A DNA stretch of 37,725 bases. Origin: Thiohalocapsa sp. (GTDB taxonomy: Bacteria > Pseudomonadota > Gammaproteobacteria > Chromatiales > Chromatiaceae). Under the pieces are notes generated by a model. The model was given only the letters and a program-made list of their open reading frames with translations, had not been told where the DNA came from and did no database searches. Numbering within the stretch: the stretch's first letter is position 1; the number at the start of each line of letters is the position of its first letter. Below, one piece after another: positions 27,083-37,725 of the stretch. The stretch lies in the NCBI RefSeq assembly GCF_022340605.1, contig NZ_JAJDNQ010000043.1, forward strand, positions 1-37,725, in the 5' to 3' direction. The translations under genes and the position numbers were made by a program.

Positions 27083-27729
27083 GATCGCGAAACCAGGTAG
27101 AACAGCGGGTAGAGGAAGATCCAGACGACGTCGATGAAGTGCCAGTAGAGGCCCGTCAGCACGATTGGCGTGTGGTACGCCGCGGAGAAGCGACCGCGGG
27201 CGGCCAGTAGTGCCATGACCGCGATCACCAGGATGCCGATCGTGAGGTGCAGGGCGTGCAGGCCCGTCATGACGAAATACAGGAAGAAGAACAACTCGAC
27301 TCCTGGAGCGTCCGGACCGCTGTAGGCGAACCGCAGGCCCGGCACCAGCCCCTGCAGCCAGTCCTCGTGCCATTCGTAGCCCTTGATGGCCAGGAAGGCG
27401 ACGCCGAGGACCGCGGTCAGGACCAGCCAAGCCGCACAACTGCGACGCCAGCCCACGGAGCCTGCGCGCACCGCGAGCGCCATGGTCAGGCTCGAGGTCA
27501 GCAGCACGGCGGTGTTGATGGAGCCGAGCAGCACATCGGTGTGGCGGCCCGCCAGGATGAATGCCTCCGCATGCTGAACCCGACTCACCGTATAGCCGGC
27601 GAAGAGCACGCCGAAGAACAGCACCTCCGTGGCCAGGAAGATCCACATGCCGAAGGTCGCGGCGGTCTCCCGCTGCTCCGCATCCGCGAAGTGGCTCGCG
27701 GCCATCGCGGAGGTGCCTTCAGCGGCCAT
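27079..27729 (-). CDS. ctaE: Cytochrome c oxidase subunit III
   Basis: This 216-residue protein has the subunit III fold of about five transmembrane helices. Signatures are [52 protein letters not shown] and [17 protein letters not shown]. It lacks redox centres and supports proton uptake and stability of subunit I. The ATG at 27727-27729 has a GGGAGG site six bases upstream and lies inside the end of ctaD (11-base overlap). Confidence 0.95.
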   Translation of the reverse strand: MAAEGTSAMAASHFADAEQRETAATFGMWIFLATEVLFFGVLFAGYTVSRVQHAEAFILAGRHTDVLLGSINTAVLLTSSLTMALAVRAGSVGWRRSCAAWLVLTAVLGVAFLAIKGYEWHEDWLQGLVPGLRFAYSGPDAPGVELFFFLYFVMTGLHALHLTIGILVIAVMALLAARGRFSAAYHTPIVLTGLYWHFIDVVWIFLYPLFYLVSRS

Positions 27730-29335
27730 CGGTGCCTCCCGCCTGATACGCGTACGGCGGCCCCTCCACCCGTGGTGCCGACGCAAAGTTGTAGGTCGGC
27801 GGCGGCGACGGCGTCTGCCACTCGAGGCCGGTCGCGCCCCAGGGGTTGGCGCCGGCGAGCCGCCCCCGCCGCAGGGACCACCACAGGTACAGCAGCGGCA
27901 GCAGGTAGCCCACCCCGAGCACGACAGCGCCCCCCGAAGACAGCACGTTCAGTACCTGGAACTCCGGCGGATAGACGTGGTAGCGGCGCGGCATACCGAG
28001 GTAGCCCGCGATGTACTGCGGAAAGAAGGTCAGGTTGAAGCCGACGAACATCACGATGGCACCGGCGCGCGCCCAGCCATCCGGATACAGCCGACCGGTG
28101 ACCTTGGGCCACCAGAAATGCAGCGCCGAGAAGAAGGCCATCACCGCCCCGCCCACCATGATGTAGTGGAAATGGGCGACGACGAAGTACGTATCCGTGA
28201 GATGCACATCGGCCGCCAGCGCGGCGAGCCAGATGCCGGTGATACCGCCCATCATAAACAGGCCAATGAAGCCGAGCGCGTACAGCATGGGTGCATCGAA
28301 TCGCACCGAGCCCTTGTAGAGGGTCGCAGTCCAGTTGAACACCTTGATGGCGGACGGGATCGCCACCAGGAAGCTCAGCAGCGAGAAGACCATGCCCGCA
28401 TACATGGACTGCCCGCTGACGAACATGTGATGCCCCCACACCATGAAGCCCACCGCAGCGATGGCGAGCAGCGAATAGACCATGAATTGGTAACCGAACA
28501 CCGGCTTGCGGGAGAAGCAGGTGATGACCTCGCTGACCACCCCCATCGCGGGCAGGATCATGATGTACACGGCCGGATGGGAATAGAACCAGAACAAGTG
28601 CTGGAACAGCAGCGGATCGCCGCCGAGGGCGGGGTCGAAAATGCCGACACCGAGCAGGCGCTCAATCGCAATCAAGGCCAGGGTCATGGCCAGCACTGGC
28701 GTGGCCAACACCATCACCAGGCTGGTGGCATAGTGCGCCCAGACGAACAGCGGCAGCCGGAACCAGGTCATGCCCGGCGCGCGCATCTGGTGCACGGTGA
28801 CGATGAAGTTGAGCCCGGTGAAGATGGAGGAGAAGCCGACGATGAACACGCCGGTAACAGCCAGGATAACGTGGCTGTTGGAGAACATCGTGGTGTAGGG
28901 CGTATAGAAGGTCCAACCCGTGTCGACGCCGCCGGCGATGAGGGTGACGACGACAAACAGCCCGCCCAGGGTATAGATGTACCAGCTTGCCAGATTGAGG
29001 CGGGGAAAGGCGACGTCCTTGGCACCGATCATCAGCGGAATCAGAAAATTGCCGAACGTGGACGGTATCGACGGGATGAGGAAGAACCACACCATCACCA
29101 CGCCGTGCACCGTAAACAGCTTGTTGTAGGTGTCGTCGTCCACCAGGTCCCCAGCCGGGGTGAGCAGTTCCAGGCGGATCATCGCCGCCGCGGCGGCGGC
29201 GACGAGAAAAAAGAACAGGATCGACACCCCGTACAGTAGCGCAATGCGCTTGTGGTCGCGCGTCGTCAGCCAGGAGCGCAGCGTGTAGCCGGCGCTGATG
29301 TAGCTCGGAGCGCCTTCGGCGGCAATGGTAGTCAT
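27719..29335 (-). CDS. ctaD: Cytochrome c oxidase subunit I, A2-type
   Basis: This 538-residue subunit carries haem a, haem a3 and CuB and reduces oxygen while pumping protons. Visible ligands are H77 ([11 protein letters not shown]) for low-spin haem, H253 and the cross-linked Y257 in [15 protein letters not shown]302-H303 (WGHHMF) and H388/H390 ([12 protein letters not shown]). The motif is YSHPAVY, not GHPEVY: the D-channel glutamate is replaced by alanine and the YS pair precedes, the mark of A2-type oxidases such as Thermus caa3. The gene overlaps both neighbours (4 bases with ctaC, 11 with ctaE). Confidence 0.98.
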   Translation of the reverse strand: MTTIAAEGAPSYISAGYTLRSWLTTRDHKRIALLYGVSILFFFLVAAAAAAMIRLELLTPAGDLVDDDTYNKLFTVHGVVMVWFFLIPSIPSTFGNFLIPLMIGAKDVAFPRLNLASWYIYTLGGLFVVVTLIAGGVDTGWTFYTPYTTMFSNSHVILAVTGVFIVGFSSIFTGLNFIVTVHQMRAPGMTWFRLPLFVWAHYATSLVMVLATPVLAMTLALIAIERLLGVGIFDPALGGDPLLFQHLFWFYSHPAVYIMILPAMGVVSEVITCFSRKPVFGYQFMVYSLLAIAAVGFMVWGHHMFVSGQSMYAGMVFSLLSFLVAIPSAIKVFNWTATLYKGSVRFDAPMLYALGFIGLFMMGGITGIWLAALAADVHLTDTYFVVAHFHYIMVGGAVMAFFSALHFWWPKVTGRLYPDGWARAGAIVMFVGFNLTFFPQYIAGYLGMPRRYHVYPPEFQVLNVLSSGGAVVLGVGYLLPLLYLWWSLRRGRLAGANPWGATGLEWQTPSPPPTYNFASAPRVEGPPYAYQAGGTDGR

Positions 29336-30273
29336 GGCTGATTCTCCGCGACGGAAAGTGAACGGATGTAGGCGACGAGCTTCAGGATGTCCTCTTCACT
29401 GACCTGGCCCTTGAACGACGGCATGATCGGCGTATAGCCCGCCGCCACCTGGCTCGCCGGCAGCAGGATGGAGTCGCGGATGTAGCGGGCGTCCGCCGTC
29501 ACCTGCGTGCCATTGGCCAACATCACCGGGTGCCCGTAGAGGCCGTTGAGCTTCGGGGCATGCACGGTGGAGCTCGCGCCATGGCAGCCACTGCAGCCGT
29601 ATTCGCGGAACAGCGCCGCGCCCTGGTCGGCCAATGACCCCTCCCCCGGATTGGCGGCGAGCCAGTCGCTGAATGCGGACGGCGACATGACGATGACGGT
29701 GCCGCGCATCTCCGAGTGATTGGTGCCGCAGAACTCGGCGCAGAAGAGCTGATACCGACCCGTGCGGATCGGCGTGAACGACAGCGTCGTATAGCGCCCC
29801 GGCAGGACGTCCTGCTTGATGCGGAAAGCGGGCACGAAGAAGCTGTGAATGACGTCCTGGGAGGTCATGACCAGCTCGATGGGGCGGTTGACGGGGATGT
29901 GCAGCTCATTGATCTCGCGCTGGCCATCGGGGTGCTGGATCTTCCACATCCACTGCTTGGCGACCACGTCGATGGCCAGCGCACCAGGTGGCGGGGTGCG
30001 CAGTTGATGGAACAGCACCGCGGCCCAGATGAAGATGCCGAGAAAGACCAGCAGCGGGATGCCGATCCACAGCCCCTCTGCCACCCGGCTGCGATCCGGC
30101 ACCGGTCCCCGGGGCGCCTTGGAGCCCGCGTGCCAGCGCACGGCGAAGACGGCGATGGTCAGGCTGATGCCGCCGACGACGAGCACCGAGACCACGGTCA
30201 GCGCCAGCAGCAGGGCATCGGTTTGCCCAGCCGCGCTGCTCGCCTCCGCGATAAAGCGCTCGAAGTGGCTCAC
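29332..30273 (-). CDS. ctaC: Cytochrome c oxidase subunit II with fused cytochrome c domain
   Basis: This 313-residue protein has two N-terminal transmembrane helices, then a cupredoxin domain with the full CuA set: H143 (VIHSFF), C178, E180, C182, H186 and M189 in [14 protein letters not shown] haem c domain follows (C227-SGC-H231), making it the caa3 type. It accepts electrons from a soluble or membrane cytochrome c, here presumably from ActE of the same operon. It overlaps SCO and ctaD by four bases each. I see no cleavable signal peptide; the N-terminus begins just before TM1. Confidence 0.97.
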   Translation of the reverse strand: MSHFERFIAEASSAAGQTDALLLALTVVSVLVVGGISLTIAVFAVRWHAGSKAPRGPVPDRSRVAEGLWIGIPLLVFLGIFIWAAVLFHQLRTPPPGALAIDVVAKQWMWKIQHPDGQREINELHIPVNRPIELVMTSQDVIHSFFVPAFRIKQDVLPGRYTTLSFTPIRTGRYQLFCAEFCGTNHSEMRGTVIVMSPSAFSDWLAANPGEGSLADQGAALFREYGCSGCHGASSTVHAPKLNGLYGHPVMLANGTQVTADARYIRDSILLPASQVAAGYTPIMPSFKGQVSEEDILKLVAYIRSLSVAENQP

Positions 30274-31124
30274 GGACTCCCCCCACCGTCCGCTGCGTTC
30301 CCTGCATCGTCTCGTGTATCCCCGGCTGCATCATCGGCGGCCCCGACACGCCGGTCGCGCCGCCGGCTCACCAACACGAAGCCCAGCAGCCCCGCAACGG
30401 TCAAGGCACCACCCGCCCGCAGCAGGTTCATGATCAGCAGGCCGTAATGGCCGGTGGCGGGGTCGTAGTGGTAGCAAAGCAGCAGCAGTTGATCGACCGG
30501 AGAACCGATGCGACCGCCGGACGACTCCACCAGCGCCAGGCGCAGGTCCCGGTCAGGAAAGCGCACGCCGAACAGGTAGCGGGAGACTTCCCCGCCGGGC
30601 GTCGTCACCACAATGCCCGAGGCATGCGCGTACTGGTCGATCTCCGCGTCGTAGACATAGCGGAAGCCGGCGGCATCGGCCACGGCCCGGATCTGCGCCT
30701 CGTCGCCGGTGAGAAAATGCCAGCCGGCGCCCGTGCTCGACGCCCCGTAGGCCTTCAGCACCGCCTCGCGCTTGCCGGCGGCCAGCTCCGGCCCCTCGCC
30801 GGGGTCGATGCTGACGGCAATCACATCGAAGTCCTTGCCGACCCGGAGCCCGAGGGTCTTGAGGCTCTCTTGCAGGCCCTGCCAGACCAGACCGCACAGG
30901 TTCGGGCATTCGTAGTAGCCGAGCACCAGCACCGCCGGGCGCCCTTGCAGCAGGTCGCCGAGGCGCACCGGCGCGCCGGTGCTGTCCTCGAAGCGGGCGT
31001 CCAGCGGCAGTTGAGCACCGAGGTTTTGGTCGAAGCCGACCCGCTGGAAAAGATCCTGCGGCGCGGCCGCCGCGCCCGTTGCCAGGACCAGCCAAAGCCC
31101 GAGCCAGCATGCGATTCGGATCAT
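30270..31124 (-). CDS. SCO1/SenC/PrrC-type copper chaperone with C-terminal membrane anchor
   Basis: This 284-residue protein has an N-terminal export signal, a thioredoxin-like domain with the copper ligands C73 and C77 (CPNLCGL) and H167 (YAHASGIV), and a C-terminal transmembrane helix (about 229-253) followed by a charged tail. SCO proteins deliver copper to the CuA site of subunit II. The C-terminal anchor is typical of the SCO variants found in alternative complex III clusters. The frame is open far upstream, antisense to nothing but through actF in another frame. The ATG at 31122-31124 overlaps the actF stop by four bases, so it is the real start. Confidence 0.94.
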   Translation of the reverse strand: MIRIACWLGLWLVLATGAAAAPQDLFQRVGFDQNLGAQLPLDARFEDSTGAPVRLGDLLQGRPAVLVLGYYECPNLCGLVWQGLQESLKTLGLRVGKDFDVIAVSIDPGEGPELAAGKREAVLKAYGASSTGAGWHFLTGDEAQIRAVADAAGFRYVYDAEIDQYAHASGIVVTTPGGEVSRYLFGVRFPDRDLRLALVESSGGRIGSPVDQLLLLCYHYDPATGHYGLLIMNLLRAGGALTVAGLLGFVLVSRRRDRRVGAADDAAGDTRDDAGNAADGGGSP

Positions 31125-32776
31125 GGTCTTGCCTCCTGTGTGCTCGCCGGCGGCGGTTTCCGGGCAAGCAGGATCTGGATGGCCCGGTCCACCGGTATCC
31201 GCGCGATGCCGTCCTTGCGGCTGACCCAGCCCCACGCGCCGACTTGCTCCTGCTGCGACCTGCGGTAGACCGCGAGATTGGCGACCGGATTCGCCAGCAA
31301 TGCCGGACCGACCGCGGGTGGATGGGCCGTGGCACCCGGCTGGTGGCGCCAGGGCAGCAGGACGACGGCCGAGACGATCAGCACCGCCGCGATCCCGGCC
31401 ATGGTTTTGACGACCGTGCCGGCAGCGATGCCGCCCGGCACCTGCTCTCGGGCTCTGGCGCCCGCGGCGACAGCGGGCGCCACCACCCGCTCCCCACTGG
31501 CCGCCAGCGCATGGCTGCCGGTCTCGGCAATCGCCGTGGCGGCGGATCGCACCGCGGTGCCGATGGGTATCGGCGGGGCAGCCGGGGCAGAACCGGCCGG
31601 CACACCGTGGCGGTTCCGCACGTCGGGCAATGTTGCCGGCAGCCGGCCCTTGCGCACCGGGGCCGCCCGCCCGGCCAGGGCCAGATACAGACCGAAGGCC
31701 GCGAGCCAGAGCGCACCCGCGCCGAGCAGTACCGCCAGATCGAGGAGCGTCAGCCGCGGCCCAGCGGGCCGCAGCGTCGGCAGGGTCAGCCAGAGGGCAT
31801 ACAAGGCCTGGGCCGCGAGCACGACACCGGCGGCGAGCGCCAGCAGGCGCGGATGGGTCTTTATGCGCGGCGACAGCAGCAGTGCCAGCCCCAGCCCCGG
31901 CAGCAGCACCACCGCGGCCAGCCCCAGCCAGCGCCAGCCGGTCTGCAGCCGTGGCACGAGCCAACGGATCTCGTCCGGCAGATTGGCGATCCAGATGGTC
32001 ACGAGCTGCATCAGGGCCAGGTAGCCCCAGAGCAGCAGGATGGCCAGGAGCAGATTGCCCGCATCGGGTGACTGGCGCGGTGTGACACCGCTGCCGCTGG
32101 GCTGCCGGCGTTCCACCCTCCACCGCTCCAACCCCAGCCACAGGACGGCCAGTGCCGTCGCCGCCAGCGCCTGGGAGACGCCCACCAACAGGCCGAAGAT
32201 CGCCGAGTACCACTCGGGGTCCAGCGACATGACCCAGTCGAAGGCGATCAGGGTCATGCCGAGGACCAGGAGCAGCAGACCGAAGGCGCTAGCCCCGATG
32301 CCCGGCAGCGACTTGGAGCCGCGGCCATAGGCGCCCAAGGACCAGGCCAGGATCAGCCACAGCACCAGGATCGCCAGGGTCCGCACCGTGAACGCCGGTG
32401 GGTTCAGGTACCAGTGCGCGGGAACACTGCCGGCAGCGTCCCGGGCCTCGACGGCCCAGGGATAGAGCCGATCGAGCCCGAGCAACAGCGGCACCGCCAG
32501 CAGCGCCACCATGGGCAGGGCGCCGGCCGCGGCCAGCAGCGGCGGGCGCAGGTCCTCACCCCACTGCCCACCCGTCAGGCGGTGGACCAGCAGCAGCGCA
32601 AGGCTGCCCACCGAGAGTCCGCCCCAGAACTCCAGCGCCGGCACCAGGGCCTGGAGGGCGACCCAGCGGCCGAGCATCACCGCGGCGGCGCCCAAGGCCA
32701 GCCCGACGACGGCCAGCCCCAGCACCAGGAGCACGGCGAGCCAGTGCCGGCGGGCCCCTGCGCCACGCTTAGTCAT
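31121..32776 (-). CDS. actF: Alternative complex III subunit ActF with an extra C-terminal domain
   Basis: This 551-residue protein has two parts. Residues 1 to about 368 are a polytopic membrane protein of about ten helices with ActF-like segments (LTLIAFDWVMSLDPEWYSAIFG, PDEIRWLVPRLQTGWRWL); the subunit resembles ActC and borders the quinone site. Residues 369-455 form an Ala/Pro-rich linker. A single transmembrane helix follows (about 458-475), then a soluble tail with GWVSRKDGIARIPVDRA (about 514-533). That tail resembles a small membrane-anchored protein usually encoded by its own gene between actF and sco in such clusters. I therefore read this as a gene fusion. It overlaps actE by eight bases. 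Confidence 0.9.
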   Translation of the reverse strand: MTKRGAGARRHWLAVLLVLGLAVVGLALGAAAVMLGRWVALQALVPALEFWGGLSVGSLALLLVHRLTGGQWGEDLRPPLLAAAGALPMVALLAVPLLLGLDRLYPWAVEARDAAGSVPAHWYLNPPAFTVRTLAILVLWLILAWSLGAYGRGSKSLPGIGASAFGLLLLVLGMTLIAFDWVMSLDPEWYSAIFGLLVGVSQALAATALAVLWLGLERWRVERRQPSGSGVTPRQSPDAGNLLLAILLLWGYLALMQLVTIWIANLPDEIRWLVPRLQTGWRWLGLAAVVLLPGLGLALLLSPRIKTHPRLLALAAGVVLAAQALYALWLTLPTLRPAGPRLTLLDLAVLLGAGALWLAAFGLYLALAGRAAPVRKGRLPATLPDVRNRHGVPAGSAPAAPPIPIGTAVRSAATAIAETGSHALAASGERVVAPAVAAGARAREQVPGGIAAGTVVKTMAGIAAVLIVSAVVLLPWRHQPGATAHPPAVGPALLANPVANLAVYRRSQQEQVGAWGWVSRKDGIARIPVDRAIQILLARKPPPASTQEARP

Positions 32777-33473
32777 GCCCGCCCCCGAGGCGCCGCCGGT
32801 CTGCGGCCGCCAGCAGCTTGGCCGGCATGTGCCGGCTCAGTTGCAGCGCGCGGATATAGGCGACGATGGCCCAGCGGTCCTGCCGCGGCACGCGGTCGCC
32901 GTAGGGATACATGGCGCCATAGCCCTGCGTGATCACCTGGTAGAAGTGGCGGTCCGGCGCGCCCCGCAGGCGGTCGGTGTGATAGCTCGGCGGCGCCGGG
33001 AAGCCACGCTGGACCACCATGCCGTCGCCCATCCCGGTCGGGCCGTGGCACGGGGCGCAGAAGATGTCGAAGCGCTCCTGTCCGCGCCGGTAGGTGGCCG
33101 CTGTCACCTCGATGGGCACGCCGGACAGGTCGGGCATCCAGGCGCCGGCGCCGCCTTGGCTGGCAGTCGCTGCCGCAAGGATGGGATAAATCGGCCCGGC
33201 GGGCTCCGGCAGCGGCACCTGTTCGCCCCGCCGCCCGCCCGTGGACTCAGCCAGTCCGCCGGTGCGCAGGGCCAGGCTCGCGGCGGGCGGTGTGCGGGAC
33301 GAGCTGCCGTTGGGGAACAGGCGGCTCGGCGCCAGGGGGTTGTAGCGGTCTTGCTGATACATGTTCTGCATGGCCCGCTCACAGCCCGCGCTCGGCAGGA
33401 GCACGACGGCAGCGATGGCCAGCGCCAGGCGCCGGCCCCGCGCGGCAGCGCCGGCAATGGGCGCCAGCATCAC
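32769..33473 (-). CDS. actE: Alternative complex III subunit ActE, mono-haem cytochrome c lipoprotein
   Basis: This 234-residue protein has an export signal ending in LLPSAGC, so C31 could be lipidated. It has one haem c motif, FCAPCH (C139, C142, H143), and a likely distal methionine in GAMYPYGDRV (M188). Family signatures GPTGMGDGMVVQRG and DRHFYQVITQGYGAMYPYGDRV are clear. It passes electrons from the iron-sulfur clusters of ActB or the haems of ActA towards the oxidase. Its ATG overlaps the actD stop by four bases. Confidence 0.95.
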   Translation of the reverse strand: MMLAPIAGAAARGRRLALAIAAVVLLPSAGCERAMQNMYQQDRYNPLAPSRLFPNGSSSRTPPAASLALRTGGLAESTGGRRGEQVPLPEPAGPIYPILAAATASQGGAGAWMPDLSGVPIEVTAATYRRGQERFDIFCAPCHGPTGMGDGMVVQRGFPAPPSYHTDRLRGAPDRHFYQVITQGYGAMYPYGDRVPRQDRWAIVAYIRALQLSRHMPAKLLAAADRRRLGGGHD

Positions 33474-34009
33474 GCCGCCACCTCCTGCACCGACTCGGCC
33501 CCCAGTGCCTCCAGGCGGGCGCGGGTGCCCTCGGCGTCCAGCTCAGCGCCGCCGGCGCGGACCAGCAAAAAGAAGCCGTCGCGGCTGGCATCGTCGAAGC
33601 CAGGCACACCGAACACCGGGTGATGCAGCCGCGGCAGCCGGTTGCCCAGGAAGAACCCGAGCACCGTCGCCGCACCGCCCCAAAACAGGGTCAGGATGAC
33701 CGTGATCGGCAGGAAGGCCGGCAGGCTGAAGGGCGGCCGTCCGCCGACATTGATGGGATAGTCGATGACCGCCGAGTACCATTGGATGCCGAGCCCGGAC
33801 AGGCCGCCGAACAGCGCCCCGGCCAGCGCCCACCAGCCCAGACCGTCCGGGCGCAGTCCGAGCGCCTCGTCCAGCCCCGGCACCGGGAACGGCGTGTATG
33901 CCCTGAGCCGACCGCGATCGCCCGGCCAGTCGCGGGCCGCGGCCAACAGGCCGTCGGCGTCCGGGAAGCGCGCCATCAGGCCGTAAAGGCCCGGAGTGGA
34001 GCTGCTCAT
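33470..34009 (-). CDS. actD: Alternative complex III subunit ActD (DUF3341)
   Basis: This 179-residue protein shows the ActD pattern: GLYGLMARFPDADGLL at the start, RAYTPFPVPGLDEAL, then two transmembrane helices (WWALAGALFGGLSGLGIQWY and LPITVILTLFWGGAATVLGFF). The conserved YPINVGGRPPFS loop lies between them. The frame is open upstream inside actC in another frame; the ATG at 34007-34009, overlapping the actC stop by four bases, is the right start. Confidence 0.95.
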   Translation of the reverse strand: MSSSTPGLYGLMARFPDADGLLAAARDWPGDRGRLRAYTPFPVPGLDEALGLRPDGLGWWALAGALFGGLSGLGIQWYSAVIDYPINVGGRPPFSLPAFLPITVILTLFWGGAATVLGFFLGNRLPRLHHPVFGVPGFDDASRDGFFLLVRAGGAELDAEGTRARLEALGAESVQEVAA

Positions 34010-35360
34010 GACGGCCGCTCCTCGTGCATGCGCCGGCGGATCTCGAACATCGGCAGTAGCGGCAGCAGGCGCACGAACAGCAGGAACAACAGCGCGAAGA
34101 CGCCGAGCGACCCGAGCAGGTGCACCCAGTCCCAAAGGGTCGGATAGAAGCGCCCGTCGGCGGACGGCAGATAGCCGTGATAGAGGCTGGTGACCACCAG
34201 CATGAAGCGCTCGATCCACATGCCGAGCACGACGCCACCCCCAACCAGCAACAGCACGCCGCGCCGCGTGCGCAGCCGCGGCCACCAGAAGAGCTGTGGC
34301 AGCACGGCGTTGAGCAGCAGCGTCGCCCAGTAGGCCGGTGCGTAGAAGCCCGTCATGCGATCCGACAGCATGGCGAGCTCGTCGGGATTGCCCGTGTAGT
34401 GGGCACTGAAGATCTCCAGCCCGTAGCTGTAGGCCATCACCAGGCTCGCCGCGAGCAGGGTGCGGGCGAGCAGGTCGACATGGGCATCGGTGATCCAACG
34501 CCCCAGGCCATAGATGGGTCGCAGCACCACGGCCATCACCAGCACCAGCGCAAAGCCCGAGAACAGCGCGCCGGCGACAAAAAACGGCGGGAACAGGGTC
34601 GTGTGCCAGCCGGGCGGGAGCCCCTCGGAGAAGTCCAGCGCCACCATACTGTGGACCATGAACACCAGCGGCACCGCGAAGCCGGCAAGCAGCCGCGTCG
34701 CACTCTCCAGGCGCTGCCAGTGGTGCGCCTCGCCGCGCCAGCCGAGCGCCAGCAGGCCGTAAAAGACGGCGGCGCGCCGCCGGCGGGCACGGTCACGCAG
34801 GCTCGCCAGGTCCGGCAGCAGGCCGATGTACCAGACCATCAGCGACACGCCGACGTAGCTCGCAATGGCCACGAAGTCCCACACCAGCGCACTGCGCCAC
34901 TGCGGCCACAGGGACATGATGTTCGGATACGGCAGCAGCCAGTAGGCGAACCAGGGCCGGCCCAAGTGCATGATCGGGAACAGGCCGGCGAGGCCGAGGG
35001 CGATCACCGTCATGGTCTCGGCGAAGCGGCTCACGCTGCTGCGCCACCCCTGCCCCGCCAACAGCAGCGCGGCGGAAATGAAGGTGCCGGCCATGGCGAT
35101 GCCGATCCACCAGACGTAGTTCGTGATCGCGAAGCCCCAGGCCACCGGGATGTTGATGCCCCAGATGCCGACGCCCACCGCGAACAGGTACGCAAGCGCG
35201 CCCAGGAATACGGCGGCTATGAGCGCGGCGACGAGGGTGCCGGCGATCCAGGCCGGACTGGACGGGCGCTCCAGCGTGACGCCCGCGACGTGGTCCGTCA
35301 GCGCCGCCGCGGGGGTGTCGGACGGGTCGGCCATGCCGGTCCGGCTACTGACGGTGTCGC

Positions 35361-35364
<4 letters not shown>
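34006..35364 (-). CDS. actC: Alternative complex III subunit ActC (NrfD/PsrC-like)
   Basis: This 452-residue membrane subunit has about ten helices and the NrfD-type quinone-binding region. Signatures are ITNYVWWIGIAMAGTFISA, AETMTVIALGLAGLFPIMHLGRPW, HSMVALDFSEGLPPGWH and WIERFMLVVTSLYHGYLPS. It is the quinol-oxidising membrane core of the complex together with ActF. It overlaps actB and actD by four bases each. Confidence 0.96.

Positions 35365-37725
<2,361 letters not shown>

Noticed and set aside
27629..29239. 536-codon plus-strand open frame opposite ctaD
   Set aside because: Antisense to an unmistakable oxidase subunit I; the composition (H, E, Q, G) is typical of a shadow of a hydrophobic protein.

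Overview
The window is GC-rich chromosomal DNA from a gammaproteobacterium, most likely a member of the Chromatiales (purple-sulfur or halophilic type). The evidence is gene order and content: the rpsP-rimM-trmD-rplS operon, xseA divergent from guaB, guaA followed by tadA, and accessory families common in that group (DUF4351/Rpn nuclease-like, Uma2, a PLPST-type PEP-CTERM protein). The taxonomic call is inference; there is no rRNA gene in the window.

Layout. 1-4.7 kb is an accessory, decaying zone on mixed strands: a ParE-type toxin with its antitoxin, an orphan VapB-like antitoxin, an RND efflux gene that has lost its middle and carries an in-frame amber codon, a DUF4351 protein and an uncertain ORF. 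4.7-8.5 kb (minus strand) holds sbcB (exonuclease I) and the ribosomal/tRNA-modification operon rpsP-rimM-trmD-rplS. 8.9-11.7 kb (minus) holds an alpha-E protein and a circularly permuted ATP-grasp protein, a pair usually predicted to work together in peptide-bond chemistry. 12.3-15.5 kb has a secreted PEP-CTERM-like protein (plus), an unrecognised exported protein with a clear terminator (minus) and a NarL/FixJ response regulator without a kinase (minus). 15.8-22.5 kb is housekeeping: xseA (minus), guaB, guaA and tadA (plus). guaB and guaA are separated by about 1.46 kb containing a Ser/Thr kinase remnant, a Uma2 nuclease-like gene and repeats. 22.5-25.6 kb carries a DUF1800/DUF1501 secreted pair preceded by four consecutive hairpins. 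25.7-26.7 kb is an AT-richer islet with a sulfotransferase and a truncated reading frame. 26.8 kb to the right edge (minus) is one tightly overlapping operon encoding alternative complex III (ActB-C-D-E-F) followed by SCO and the four subunits of a caa3-type cytochrome c oxidase. ActA and the start of ActB lie beyond the right edge.

How it works together. The right-hand operon would encode a quinol-to-oxygen respiratory chain: ActA-F oxidises quinol, electrons pass through haem c of ActE and the haem c domain of CoxB to CuA, and then to the haem-copper site of CoxA; SCO would load CuA. Its distinctive points are an ActF that carries an extra C-terminal domain (apparently a fused small cluster protein) and an A2-type YSHP motif in CoxA. 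The intergenic spaces hold several families of palindromic GC-rich repeats, some found in two or more copies in this window. I found no tRNA or rRNA gene, CRISPR array or intact insertion sequence. The strongest leads are the four-hairpin region before DUF1800, the ActF fusion, and an orphan terminator beside a strong antisense ribosome-binding site near 12.0 kb.
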